DNA of 5,978 bases from an uncultured Campylobacter sp. (GTDB lineage: Bacteria; Campylobacterota; Campylobacteria; Campylobacterales; Campylobacteraceae): NCBI RefSeq assembly GCF_937996225.1, contig NZ_CALKTC010000069.1, positions 1 through 5,978 on the forward strand, written 5' to 3'. The notes under the pieces are model-generated. The model ran no database searches and was not told the origin of the DNA. It worked only from the letters and a program-made list of their open reading frames with translations. The position numbers were made by a program, and so were the translations under genes. Of this stretch, positions 1 to 5,962 are shown one piece after another (the stretch's first letter is position 1; every line of letters starts with the position of its first letter).

Positions 1-150
1 AAAATTTAATATGGTACTAACTCCTGTTGCACATAAAAAAGCAAACATTTCATTTCCAAATAGTAATAATGTATATTTGTTTACTTGAGAATTAATAAAA
101 GCCGTTAAAATATACAAAACTGTATATTTTAAAATTTCTTTTATCTGCAT
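1..150 (-). CDS. Partial CDS, N terminus of an unidentified AT-rich membrane protein
   Basis: Reading the minus strand from an ATG at 150-148, all 50 codons to the left edge are open, although the stretch is only about 22% G+C (33 of 150 bases), where chance stops would be frequent. The translation starts MQIKEILKY and is strongly hydrophobic, with two likely membrane segments: roughly residues 9-19, and 36-50 ending in a Thr-Ile-Leu-Asn-Phe stretch. I do not recognise the family. The Asn-Phe at the end of the second segment faintly recalls GtrA-type small membrane proteins, but this is weak. The ribosome binding site is poor (an AAAGATAGA stretch about 10 nt upstream), so the exact start is uncertain. 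A TATATA stretch at about 170-176 or TACAAT at 236-241 (minus) could be a -10 box. The gene follows the flhG-like gene on the same strand after a gap of about 115 nt, where related genomes carry flagellar genes. Its composition differs sharply from the rest of the window, which suggests acquisition by transfer. Confidence 0.5.
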   Translation of the reverse strand, partial: MQIKEILKYTVLYILTAFINSQVNKYTLLLFGNEMFAFLCATGVSTILNF

Positions 151-265
151 GATTAATCTATCTTTTTCATATATATTTTAAAATTTTGGCTTTTAGCTTA
201 GCATTAAATTTTTAAATTTAGCCTTAAAATAGCGGATTGTAGCTATTTTAAAATTTCATCGTAAA

Positions 266-1465
266 TCATACTAGGTTGCTAAGCTTTCGTAAAAATCCGC
301 CGACGCCGCGATAAGCGCTCATATCGATCGGCTCGCAGCCCTGTTTGCTTAAAAATCGCGAGACACTTTGTCTAAGCGCGATGGTAGCGGGCGAAAACGG
401 ATAGTGCGAGTTAAAAAGCGCGCGATTTTGTGAGCAGATGGCTACTTGTTTGCAAAACGGCACAAAGCCTAGCAGTTTAAAGCCCAGCTCGCTTATATTG
501 CGGTGCGCAACCGACTTTAGATTTTCGTAAATCATCACAGCATCATCCTCGCTCGCGGTGAAATTTAGCAAAAACAAAACCTCTTTTTTGCTCGCTCCAA
601 GCGTCTTTAAAAGCGCGTAGGTGTTGCTGATCGAGCAGGGTTCGTTCGCACACAGCACGATATTTTCGTCGCCGATGCTCAAAAAATCTCCAAGATACTC
701 AAGCCCCGCATCGATCAAAATAAAATCGAAGATTCCCGCCTCTTTTAGCTCGCTTGCGAAGCAAGCAGGGCTTTCGTGAGCCTTTGCGTTTGCGGAATTT
801 CCGGCTTTTTTGGAATTTGATGAGCGGGCGGAATTTTTCATTTCATCTTCACTTGCGGAATTTTGAGAATTCTCGTCAGGGATTGAATTTTGCTTGGTGA
901 AATCATTGCTTTTAAAATTCTCTAGGCTTTCTGATTCTGTAAAATTCCATCCATCTTCGCAATTCTGCGGCTTTTTGGCTGCACAATTCGTAGAATTTTT
1001 TGCAGAGTTTGCCATTGAATTTGAAGCGGCGGAATTTTCTGAGTTGTTTTTGTCATCAGAGCTCGTAAGCTTTTGCACATAATTGCGCGAGCCGCTACTT
1101 TCGTCGCCTTCCCGGTTTTGTGCGCTATCCATAGAATTTTGCATGACGCAATCGTCCGCGCTAGAGCTTGCGTTTTTGATAGAATTTTGCGCCATAGAAT
1201 TCGCGCTATTTACAGAATTTTGTGAAGCAAGCGCGGGCGAAACGAGCGTTAAATTTTGAGAAATTTTTATTGCGATGGCGCTTGGTAGCGAAATCCTCTT
1301 TCTTTGCAAAGCGTTTAAGATGATCTCTTGATTGTTTAAATTTGGCGCTTCGATGATCGCCGTGCGGTAGCCCTGCTCGCTTAGAATTTCGGCGAAATTT
1401 GCTGCAATCACGCTCTTGCCGACTCCGCCCTTGGCGCTTAAAAAATTTACGATTTTAGTTTGCAT
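266..1465 (-). CDS. flhG: FlhG/MinD-like P-loop ATPase with large Asn/Ser-rich insertion (divergent flagellar-number regulator)
   Basis: 399 residues; the family is usually about 290. FlhG normally partners the SRP-type GTPase FlhF to set flagellar position and number. Seen here: a deviant Walker A motif SAKGGVGKS at residues 10-18 (signature Lys12, P-loop Lys17), Walker B FDFILIDAG at 246-254 with Asp252, and a C-terminal half (about 255-372) that follows the FlhG pattern. Deviations: the switch I Asp-x-Asp reads Glu39-Ala-Pro41, so the usual catalytic aspartate is absent. There is no N-terminal DQAxxLR-like helix before the first strand. Residues about 81-233 are a low-complexity insertion. 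The tail GGFLRKLSNLV resembles the MinD membrane-targeting helix. The start at 1465 is fixed by AGAGGA five bases upstream, inside folK, which it overlaps by 19 nt. It is the last gene of the aroQ operon. flhF, which I expect between folK and flhG, is absent. Family membership is fairly sure; a flagellar role is doubtful. It could be a relic or a repurposed ParA/MinD-like protein. Confidence 0.78.
   Translation of the reverse strand: MQTKIVNFLSAKGGVGKSVIAANFAEILSEQGYRTAIIEAPNLNNQEIILNALQRKRISLPSAIAIKISQNLTLVSPALASQNSVNSANSMAQNSIKNASSSADDCVMQNSMDSAQNREGDESSGSRNYVQKLTSSDDKNNSENSAASNSMANSAKNSTNCAAKKPQNCEDGWNFTESESLENFKSNDFTKQNSIPDENSQNSASEDEMKNSARSSNSKKAGNSANAKAHESPACFASELKEAGIFDFILIDAGLEYLGDFLSIGDENIVLCANEPCSISNTYALLKTLGASKKEVLFLLNFTASEDDAVMIYENLKSVAHRNISELGFKLLGFVPFCKQVAICSQNRALFNSHYPFSPATIALRQSVSRFLSKQGCEPIDMSAYRGVGGFLRKLSNLV
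767..1225 (-). repeat. In-frame AATTC-based degenerate repeat encoding an Asn-Ser-rich insertion
   Basis: This part of the flhG-like gene (residues about 81-233) contains 16 Asn-Ser dipeptides, most preceded by Gln, Lys, Ala or Glu, and most written as AAT TCT or AAT TCC. On the plus strand they appear as GAATTT or GAATTC words. Four related copies lie close together: ATAGAATTTTGC at 1131-1142 and 1179-1190, ATAGAATTCGC at 1194-1204, and ACAGAATTTTGT at 1212-1223. Their start-to-start distances are 48, 15 and 18 nt, all multiples of three, so the repeat keeps frame. It sits between the strand NLTLVSPA and the helix leading to Walker B. Expansion by slippage or recombination is my inference. 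Confidence 0.8.
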
Positions 1466-1983
1466 ATCAGTCCTCTTTTAAATTTCATCTCTCCAAGTGG
1501 CAAAATCACGCTTATGCGCTCGCAGGCACCCGGATGCGGCAGCACGAGCTGCTCGCAGGCACGCACTTTCGCGCTTGCATATAAAATATCCACGTCCAGC
1601 GTGCGCGGCGCGTTTTTAAAGCTTCGTTTACGCCCAAATCGTAGCTCCGCGCGCTGCATAATCTTAAGCAGCGCAAACGGCGCTAGGGAACTTTGCACTA
1701 GCATCACGGCGTTTAAAAAATCGGGCTGATCTAAAAAGCCGAACGGCCTGTTTTTTAAGATCGGAGAATTTTGCGCTACGAAAAAGCGCGCGTCGCTTTG
1801 CAAAACGCGATAAAATCGCTCGAAGTGTCGCCTGACATCCCCTAAATTCCCGCCGAGCCCGAGCAGGTATAAATTTTTAAAATTTCCGCGCTCGCGGCGC
1901 CTCATCGGGAAAACTGCGCTTTTTACGACGCATAGCGCGTCCGCGCACTCGTAAAATCCGTTTTTCTTAAGTCGCACATTCAT
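1447..1983 (-). CDS. folK: 2-amino-4-hydroxy-6-hydroxymethyldihydropteridine pyrophosphokinase (HPPK)
   Basis: Transfers pyrophosphate from ATP to 6-hydroxymethyl-7,8-dihydropterin, the step before dihydropteroate synthase in folate biosynthesis; cytoplasmic. The 178-residue protein has the N-terminal GGNLGD motif at residues 44-49 and a full HPPK signature, KNAPRTLDVDIL, at 123-134. That signature includes Arg127 and the two metal-binding aspartates Asp130 and Asp132. LPHP follows at 148-151. The first 36 residues are an extension compared with E. coli FolK, but from memory Campylobacter and Helicobacter proteins have similar ones, so I keep the ATG start at 1983. That ATG overlaps the pepQ stop as ATGA, implying coupled translation. 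The 3' end overlaps the flhG-like gene by 19 nt. In C. jejuni and H. pylori this gene is followed by flhF, which is not present here. Confidence 0.93.
   Translation of the reverse strand: MNVRLKKNGFYECADALCVVKSAVFPMRRRERGNFKNLYLLGLGGNLGDVRRHFERFYRVLQSDARFFVAQNSPILKNRPFGFLDQPDFLNAVMLVQSSLAPFALLKIMQRAELRFGRKRSFKNAPRTLDVDILYASAKVRACEQLVLPHPGACERISVILPLGEMKFKRGLICKLKS
1471..1476 (-). promoter_or_regulatory. Ribosome binding site of the flhG-like gene
   Basis: On the minus strand AGAGGA is followed by five bases and the ATG at 1465. It lies inside the 3' end of folK, so translation of the flhG-like gene is probably coupled to folK. It is a strong site, which argues that the gene is still translated and supports the short N terminus that lacks the FlhF-activating helix. 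Confidence 0.7.
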
Positions 1984-3032
1984 CGAATCTGCTCACTTAA
2001 AATTTCGGCCCCGTTTTCGCGTACGACCACGACGTCCTCGATGCGCACGCCAAACTCGCCGGGTAAGTAAATCCCAGGCTCTACGCTAAAGACCATCCCC
2101 TCTTGTAGCACGGTATCTCCGCGCTTCGAGATAAACGGAAGCTCGTGGATATCGACTCCGACGCCGTGTCCGGTGCTGTGAAAAAACGCTTCGCCGTAGC
2201 CCTGAGCGGCGATAAAATCCCTAGCCGCCGCGTCGATCTCGCTCGCCTTTTTGCCAGGCATAACCGCCGCGATCGCCAGAGCTTGCGCCTCTTTTACGAT
2301 CTCGTAAATTTCTTGCCGTTTGGCGTTTTTAAAATTTTGTTCTTTGCCGAAGTTAAAATTTTCGTCAAAGCACGCTGTGCGCGTCCTATCCGAGCAGTAG
2401 CGATCAAATTTAACCCCTGCATCAAGCAGGAGTAAATCGCCCTGCCGCAAACGCTTCTTTCCGGGCAATGCGTGCGCCTTGGCGGCGTTTTCGTTGATCG
2501 CGACGATAGGCGAAAAGCTAAGCGCGAGCTTGCCCTTTTTCTTAAAGATGAGCTCGGCGTTAAAAAACAGCTCCTCTTCGCTCATCCCTTCGCCGTTAGC
2601 GCGCACGAACGCGGCAAATTCGTCAAATCTCTGGGCACCTAGCTGCGCCGCTTGTTTTAAAATTTTTATCTCATCCTCTGATTTTACTATGCGCGAAATT
2701 TGCGAAAAATTCGCCCGCGCTTTAAATCTTATCCCAAGCCCTTTACTAAGCGCCCCCCACTCGCCCGCGCTAAAATCGTACGGGTTGTAGCTAAGCTCCT
2801 TTACGCCCGCCTTTCGCAAAAACAGCCGCGTGTCTTTTATCAAATTTCGCTCGACCTCGATCACTTCGGTATCTTTGCAAAGCTCGCGCGCCTCGATGCT
2901 ATAACGCGCATCGGTGAGGAAAAATTTGCGCCCACCAAGACTTAGAAATATCGCGTTGTCGCAGCTATATCCGCACTCGTGAAATACGGCGTTTTCGTCC
3001 TTTAGGATAAAATTTTTCAAATTTAATCCCAA
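1980..3032 (-). CDS. pepQ: M24 family metallopeptidase, Xaa-Pro aminopeptidase/dipeptidase type
   Basis: A cytoplasmic pita-bread-fold peptidase expected to cleave peptides next to proline, with two metal ions. The 350-residue protein has a creatinase-like N-terminal domain (about 1-115) and a catalytic domain (about 120-345). All five expected metal ligands are visible: Asp204 in LLDAG, Asp215 in CSDRTRT, His289 in STGHGVG, Glu318 in SVEPGIY and Glu332 in RIEDVVV. His188 and His296 are likely active-site histidines. The length fits the bacterial PepQ/PepP-like group. The start is TTG at 3032, only two bases after the aroQ stop. No ATG occurs in frame before residue 150, well inside the catalytic domain, so a non-ATG start is required. 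The exact TTG is uncertain, since another lies at 3020. The 3' end overlaps folK as ATGA. H. pylori has the same gene between aroQ and folK (HP1037). PepP and PepQ cannot be separated from sequence alone. Confidence 0.88.
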   Translation of the reverse strand: MGLNLKNFILKDENAVFHECGYSCDNAIFLSLGGRKFFLTDARYSIEARELCKDTEVIEVERNLIKDTRLFLRKAGVKELSYNPYDFSAGEWGALSKGLGIRFKARANFSQISRIVKSEDEIKILKQAAQLGAQRFDEFAAFVRANGEGMSEEELFFNAELIFKKKGKLALSFSPIVAINENAAKAHALPGKKRLRQGDLLLLDAGVKFDRYCSDRTRTACFDENFNFGKEQNFKNAKRQEIYEIVKEAQALAIAAVMPGKKASEIDAAARDFIAAQGYGEAFFHSTGHGVGVDIHELPFISKRGDTVLQEGMVFSVEPGIYLPGEFGVRIEDVVVVRENGAEILSEQIR

Positions 3033-3034
3033 AC

Positions 3035-3502
3035 TTATTTGGCTTTCTGCTCGGCTCTGGCGGCCTTGATCTGCTCAAAAATTTGAATCATTCCGATCAT
3101 CGCCAGATGGTATCCCACTGGACCGAATCCGATGATCTGACCCGCAGTCACAGGCGCTATTAGACTTTTTTGTCTAAGCTCCTCTCTGCGGGCGATGTTT
3201 GAGATATGCACCTCGATCACGGGCAGACTGACTGCGGCGAGCGCATCGCGGATAGCGAGCGAAGTGTGCGTGTAGGCGGCAGGGTTGATGATGATGCCAT
3301 CGCAGGTACCGAAGCACTCTTGGATCTTATCGACGATCTCGCCTTCGAAATTACTCTGGAAAAACTCGATCTCGTTGCCGCTCTGATCGGCGACCGCCTT
3401 CATCTGCTTATGGATATCCTCCATCTTCATAACCCCGTAAATAGCGGGCTCGCGCATACCGAGCATATTGATATTCGGTCCTTGAATCACCATAATTTTC
3501 AT
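3035..3502 (-). CDS. aroQ: 3-dehydroquinate dehydratase, type II
   Basis: Catalyses the anti-elimination of water from 3-dehydroquinate to 3-dehydroshikimate, third step of the shikimate pathway; normally a dodecameric flavodoxin-like enzyme. The 155-residue length is typical. Visible motifs are GPNINMLGMRE at residues 8-18 (Arg17), the catalytic Tyr22 in IYG, FQSNFEGEI at 48-56, the substrate loop NPAAYTHTS at 73-81, the catalytic His99 in EVHISN, and GFGPVGYHLA at 125-134. I place the start at the ATG at 3502 because AAGGA lies seven bases upstream and the family begins MKI. A longer reading from a TTG at 3532 would add ten residues that do not fit the family and would overlap the promoter. 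This is the first gene of the minus-strand operon, and pepQ begins two bases after its stop. Confidence 0.96.
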   Translation of the reverse strand: MKIMVIQGPNINMLGMREPAIYGVMKMEDIHKQMKAVADQSGNEIEFFQSNFEGEIVDKIQECFGTCDGIIINPAAYTHTSLAIRDALAAVSLPVIEVHISNIARREELRQKSLIAPVTAGQIIGFGPVGYHLAMIGMIQIFEQIKAARAEQKAK

Positions 3503-3509
3503 TTTTACG

Positions 3510-3514
3510 TCCTT
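3510..3514 (-). promoter_or_regulatory. Ribosome binding site fixing the aroQ start
   Basis: AAGGA on the minus strand, seven bases before the ATG at 3502. It selects this start over the in-frame TTG 30 bases further upstream. Confidence 0.8.
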
Positions 3515-3534
3515 GTTTTGAAATTTAAGCAAAA

Positions 3535-3540
3535 ATTATA
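3535..3540 (-). promoter_or_regulatory. -10 box of the aroQ-pepQ-folK-flhG operon promoter
   Basis: A perfect TATAAT on the minus strand, preceded by GGT. Transcription would begin near 3528, giving a 5' leader of about 25 nt that contains the aroQ ribosome binding site. I see no clear -35 box, which is usual for the main sigma factor of Campylobacter. It is the only good promoter seen upstream of the four tightly packed genes, so they are probably one transcript. Confidence 0.65.
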
Positions 3541-3638
3541 ACCAAAGCGAGCTTATTTTTTACTATGGCGCCAAATTTGTCCGCTCAAGCCCAAGCGATA
3601 AAATTTTATCTCTAAATTTAGCGCGAAATAGAATTTTA

Positions 3639-3647
3639 TGCTAAAAT
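3639..3647 (+). promoter_or_regulatory. Extended -10 promoter of the mqnX-like gene and sppA
   Basis: TGCTAAAAT fits an extended -10 (TG, one base, then TAAAAT) in an AT-rich stretch. Transcription would begin near 3654, about 20 nt before the ATG at 3675. With the TATAAT at 3535-3540 it makes the 172-nt gap 3503-3674 a divergent promoter region. Confidence 0.55.
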
Positions 3648-3674
3648 CACGCGCTGTTTTAGATAAGGAAAACG

Positions 3675-4892
3675 ATGAGAATTTTAAGGGCGAAGTGGAT
3701 TCTTGCCTGCGATGAGAATTTTAAAATTTTAAAAGAGGGCGCGATCGTCTTTGATAAAAAGATAATAGAGGTTTGCGCCTTTGCGAGCGCGGCGCGCAAA
3801 TATCCGCAAGCCGAAATTTTGGACTTTAGCGGCGACATAGTGATGCCTGCGTTTATAAATCCGCACGTGCATTTGGAATTTAGTGCAAACAAAGGCACGC
3901 TGCGCTACGGCGATTTTTTAGACTGGCTAGGTAGCGTCATCGCCTCAAGGCAGCAGCTGGACGCCGCGGCGCGCGGACGATTGACCTTGGAGCAGATCGT
4001 CGCGATGATGCGAAGCGGCGTGGGTACGATCGGCGAAATTTCAAGCTTCGGCGGCGAGGCTGAAGCTTGCGCGCAAAGCGGCATTAGAACCGTGTTTTTT
4101 AATGAAATTTTAGGCGCGAGCAAGAACGCTGCGGCGGAAAATATTTTGAAATTTAAAGAGCGTTTTGAACGCTCAAAGGCGCTTGCAAGCTCGCTTTTTA
4201 TCCCCGCCGTATCGGTGCACTCGCCGTACTCGACGCACCCGCAGATTACGGAGTTTGCGACGAAGCTTGCCCGCGAAAACGGGCTTGCTATAAGCACGCA
4301 TTTTATGGAGAGCGCGTATGAGCGGCAGTGGCTGCGCACGGGTCGCGGCAAATTTAAAGCCTGGCTTGCTAAATTTAACCCAACGCCTGCGCCTTTTTAC
4401 TCGCCGCAGAGCTTCGTAGCGCATTTTAACGGGCTTCGCACGCTTTTTACGCATTGCGTTTGGGTGGATGATTTTAGTATCTTTGATCCGAAGCTCCACT
4501 CGATCACGCACTGCGCGCGCTCCAACCGCCTGCTTAGCAAAAAGCGGCTAAGCTTTAAAAAGCTGCTCGCAAGCGGGCTTAATTACAACATCGCTACCGA
4601 CGGGCTTAGCTCGAATTTTAGCCTAAGCTTTTTAGACGAGCTGCGTGCAAATTTAATGATACACGACGAGCTGGGCCTGGCGGAACTGGCGCGGGTGCTG
4701 ATTTTAGGCGCGACGAGAAATGCGGCAGCCGCGCTTGGGTTAAATTTAGGTGAGCTGAGAGCCGGTAAGCTCGCCGACATCGCCGTTTTTGAAGGCATTG
4801 AGTGTGACGAAGCTCAGCTGCCGCTACAGCTCATTTTGCAGAGCAAAAACGCAAAATCACTTTTTATCGAAGGAATGAAATGCAATTTCTAA
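3675..4892 (+). CDS. mqnX: Amidohydrolase of the aminofutalosine deaminase / SsnA-like chlorohydrolase group
   Basis: A 405-residue metal-dependent hydrolase of the cytosine-deaminase-like amidohydrolase group (COG0402). Epsilonproteobacterial members (Cj0067, HP0267) are generally annotated as aminofutalosine deaminases, which convert 6-amino-6-deoxyfutalosine to futalosine in menaquinone synthesis. Seen here: a small N-terminal beta domain (1-55), the metal motif NPHVHLE with His64 and His66, His182 in SVHSPYS, His209 and Glu212 in STHFMES, the HCARSN motif at 279-284 (His279), and the metal/catalytic Asp309 in ATDGLSSN. The C-terminal LRAGKLADIAVF at 361-372 is typical of the family. The start is supported by AAGGA at 3665-3669, five bases before the ATG. 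The 3' end overlaps sppA by 13 nt. The amidohydrolase call is secure. The substrate is less so, because Campylobacter can process aminodeoxyfutalosine directly with a nucleosidase. Confidence 0.85.
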   Translation: MRILRAKWILACDENFKILKEGAIVFDKKIIEVCAFASAARKYPQAEILDFSGDIVMPAFINPHVHLEFSANKGTLRYGDFLDWLGSVIASRQQLDAAARGRLTLEQIVAMMRSGVGTIGEISSFGGEAEACAQSGIRTVFFNEILGASKNAAAENILKFKERFERSKALASSLFIPAVSVHSPYSTHPQITEFATKLARENGLAISTHFMESAYERQWLRTGRGKFKAWLAKFNPTPAPFYSPQSFVAHFNGLRTLFTHCVWVDDFSIFDPKLHSITHCARSNRLLSKKRLSFKKLLASGLNYNIATDGLSSNFSLSFLDELRANLMIHDELGLAELARVLILGATRNAAAALGLNLGELRAGKLADIAVFEGIECDEAQLPLQLILQSKNAKSLFIEGMKCNF

Positions 4893-5752
4893 AGAACATC
4901 TTTGCGCCGATCGGCGCCGTGCTCGGATTTATCAACAAATACTTTAAATCCCTGATTTTTCTGCTTATTTTGTTTTTGATTTTCGCAGACGGCGAAAGTG
5001 CACAACAAAAGGGCGCGAATCTCGCTCAGCTTTCATTAAGCGGCGCGATAATGGACGATAGCGAAATTTTAGAAAAGATCGAAACCCTGAAAAACGACGA
5101 GGCGATCAAAGGAGTGCTTCTGCTGATCGATAGTCCCGGCGGCGCGCTAAGCCCGAGCGTGGAAATTTCGCTGGCCATCAAGTCTCTAAACTCGCGCAAG
5201 CCGGTCGTCGCCTATGCCAAGGGCACGATGGCGAGCGGCAGCTACCTAGGCGGCGTGTGGGCGAGTAAAATTTATGCAAATCCGGGCAGCTTCATCGGCT
5301 CCATTGGCGTGATCATGCAGGGGCTTGACGTGAGCGAAGCGGCCGCTAAATTGGGGTTTGCCGAACAGATCGTCAAAGCGGGCGAGCTCAAAGAGGCGGG
5401 CACGATGATGCGAAAATGGAGCGACGCGGAGCGCGCGAGCCTGCAAGCTTTAGTGGATGAGAGCTACGAGCTATTCACGCGCGAGGTAGCGCAGGCGCGC
5501 TCGCTGGATCTTAGGAAGCGCGATACGTGGGCGAATGCGCGAGTGTTTTTAGCTAGCGGCGCCAAAAGCGTCGGCCTCATCGACGAGGTGGGCTCTTTAG
5601 ATGACGCTAAAAGCGCGCTCGTAAAGGCTAGCGGCGTAGCAGATCCGATCTGGCAGGAGCCCTCGGCGTATGAAAAGATGATGGATAAGCTGGCAAATAA
5701 AAGCGAAAGCTTAGTGCGCGGAGCCTTCGGCGCCAAGCTGATGGCGTATTAG
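4880..5752 (+). CDS. sppA: Signal peptide peptidase SppA, short (36 kDa-type) form, membrane-anchored serine protease
   Basis: An S49 family serine protease with a Ser/Lys dyad that degrades signal peptides left in the membrane after secretion. The 290-residue length is typical of the single-domain form. One membrane segment is clear at residues 24-36 (SLIFLLILFLIFA); the catalytic domain is expected outside the cytoplasm. The glycine-rich oxyanion region is LLIDSPGG at 81-88. The nucleophile is most likely Ser119 in MASGSY, and the general base Lys171 in ELKEAG, by analogy with Bacillus SppA. A further conserved stretch is PGSFIGSIGVIM at 135-146. The start at 4880 lies inside the end of the upstream amidohydrolase gene, with AAGGA at 4870-4874 five bases before the ATG. 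The two genes are therefore co-transcribed and probably coupled. The same gene pair is found in C. jejuni (Cj0067-Cj0068), where this gene is also called pspA. No terminator-like GC hairpin follows the stop. Confidence 0.93.
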   Translation: MQFLKNIFAPIGAVLGFINKYFKSLIFLLILFLIFADGESAQQKGANLAQLSLSGAIMDDSEILEKIETLKNDEAIKGVLLLIDSPGGALSPSVEISLAIKSLNSRKPVVAYAKGTMASGSYLGGVWASKIYANPGSFIGSIGVIMQGLDVSEAAAKLGFAEQIVKAGELKEAGTMMRKWSDAERASLQALVDESYELFTREVAQARSLDLRKRDTWANARVFLASGAKSVGLIDEVGSLDDAKSALVKASGVADPIWQEPSAYEKMMDKLANKSESLVRGAFGAKLMAY

Positions 5753-5956
5753 AATTTTAAAAATTTTAAATTATGAGGGAATTTTAAGAGTAGAATTTTG
5801 TATGCGAAAGCACACTGAGTTTGGTTATTTTTGAATTTCCTCGCTTTTCCATTTGGCGGTTTTCTTTAAAATTTTACCTTTTTTGTGAATTTTTCTTTGC
5901 TTAAGAACTCCTCATTTTTCTACTAATTATTCAGCCCCCTTTAAGCATCGCTCTTG

Positions 5957-5962
5957 TATAAT
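5957..5962 (+). promoter_or_regulatory. Putative -10 box for a gene beyond the right edge
   Basis: A perfect TATAAT preceded directly by TTG, 16 bases before the end of the window. The rest of the 226-nt stretch after sppA holds only trivial reading frames (22 codons or fewer) and no clear RNA gene, so this is best read as the promoter of the next unit. Without the downstream sequence it cannot be confirmed. Confidence 0.4.

Noticed and set aside
186..230. Possible hairpin or terminator between the flhG-like gene and the left-edge gene
   Set aside because: Only a short GGCT/AGCC pairing around AT-rich sequence can be drawn, with no convincing stem and T tract.
894..1082. Plus-strand open frame of 62 codons opposite the Asn/Ser-rich part of the flhG-like gene
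   Set aside because: It is a shadow of the repeat region: GAATTT words read as Glu-Phe on this strand. There is no ribosome binding site or recognisable product.
1131..1223. CRISPR-like array from the repeated ATAGAATTTTGC units
   Set aside because: The units are only about 12 nt, spacings are irregular (48, 15, 18 nt), and they are coding repeats in frame with the ATPase gene.
3503..3532. Ten-codon N-terminal extension of aroQ from a TTG at 3532
   Set aside because: The ATG at 3502 has AAGGA at good spacing, the family starts MKI at this point, and the extension would reach up to the -10 box.
4173..4511. Minus-strand frame of 112 codons within the amidohydrolase gene
   Set aside because: The Arg-rich translation is typical of the antisense of a GC-rich gene. 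It shows no family features, and the plus-strand gene has all its catalytic motifs.
5753..5790. AT-rich inverted repeat after sppA as a rho-independent terminator
   Set aside because: The symmetry comes from AAATTT-type words only. There is no GC stem followed by a T run, and the same words occur throughout the window.
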